Shown here: piece by piece, positions 5,130 through 5,243 of the stretch | Position numbering within the stretch: the first letter of the stretch is position 1 | How the letters are laid out: each line of letters begins with the position of its first letter | The notes under the pieces: generated by a model | What the model was told of the DNA's origin: nothing | The model's database searches: none | Seen by the model: the letters and a program-made list of their open reading frames with translations, nothing else | Position numbers and translations under genes: made by a program | Origin: an uncultured Clostridia bacterium | Lineage (GTDB): Bacteria > Bacillota > Clostridia > Oscillospirales > Acutalibacteraceae | NCBI GenBank assembly: GCA_904420155.1 | Contig: CAJFUH010000052.1 | Location: 1 to 5,243 of the forward strand | Direction: 5' to 3' | Length of the DNA: 5,243 nucleotides

Positions 5130-5243
5130 TTATTCTGTTTTGGGTTTCCCATCCAAAATCCGCTTGTAAGCGGTAAAAGCGCCGTTGGCGCTCATGGCCA
5201 CGATCACGGCGTTAAAGGGGATGAGGGCCAAAGTAGGCCAAGA
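5130..5243 (-). CDS. C-terminal end of an unidentified, probably integral membrane protein (5' end outside window)
   Basis: On the minus strand the frame entering from the right edge stays open for 37 codons and ends with TAA. The visible part is a hydrophobic stretch, WPTLALIPFNAVIVAMS, then YKRILDGKPKTE as a charged tail, which looks like a last transmembrane helix with a short cytoplasmic end. The IPFN motif followed by a YKR tail is reminiscent of the C terminus of ECF-transporter S components, but this is too short to assign. Its GC content (roughly half) is like the host genes and unlike the AT-rich segment beside it. It runs towards, and is ended by, the terminator at 5073-5115. Confidence 0.6.
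   Translation of the reverse strand, partial: SWPTLALIPFNAVIVAMSANGAFTAYKRILDGKPKTE

Overview
The window looks like chromosomal DNA of an anaerobic, endospore-forming member of the Bacillota, most likely class Clostridia. The evidence is a pair of dipicolinate synthase genes (spore-specific), a short SufBD-type Fe-S scaffold protein of the kind found in minimal SUF systems of anaerobes, strong AGGAGG-type ribosome binding sites, and a base composition near 47-50% GC in the host genes by hand count. I cannot name the genus.

Layout from left to right. Positions 2-400 (+) hold the last 132 codons of a SufB/SufD-family gene, followed by a hairpin terminator (416-460) that also serves the convergent genes arriving from the right. 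On the minus strand lie a type I sulfatase (519-1958) and, 43 bases upstream of it, murC (2002-3387), probably one transcript in the order murC then sulfatase. A 284-base divergent intergenic region (3388-3671) holds a likely vegetative promoter and 5' hairpin for murC and a sporulation-type promoter for the rightward genes. On the plus strand dpaA (3672-4541) overlaps dpaB (4538-4870) by four bases; together they encode the dipicolinic acid synthase of the mother cell.

The most notable point is that dpaB is cut off. Its product matches the family well for about 108 residues and then stops inside a conserved segment, where roughly 90 residues should follow. The sequence changes abruptly there to AT-rich DNA (about 29% GC by hand count over 4861-5070). 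This DNA carries a perfect 9-bp inverted repeat and the helix-turn-helix part of an XRE/Cro-type regulator with no start codon, and ends at a strong bidirectional terminator (5073-5115). This arrangement is what one end of an intervening element inside a sporulation gene would look like, comparable to the skin element in sigK or vfbin in spoVFB (dpaB) of Bacillus weihenstephanensis. A decayed scar, a lost gene end or a chimeric contig are the alternatives. The other end of any such element, the recombinase and the rest of dpaB are not in this window.

The right edge (5130-5243, minus) carries the last 37 codons of an unidentified, probably membrane, protein.
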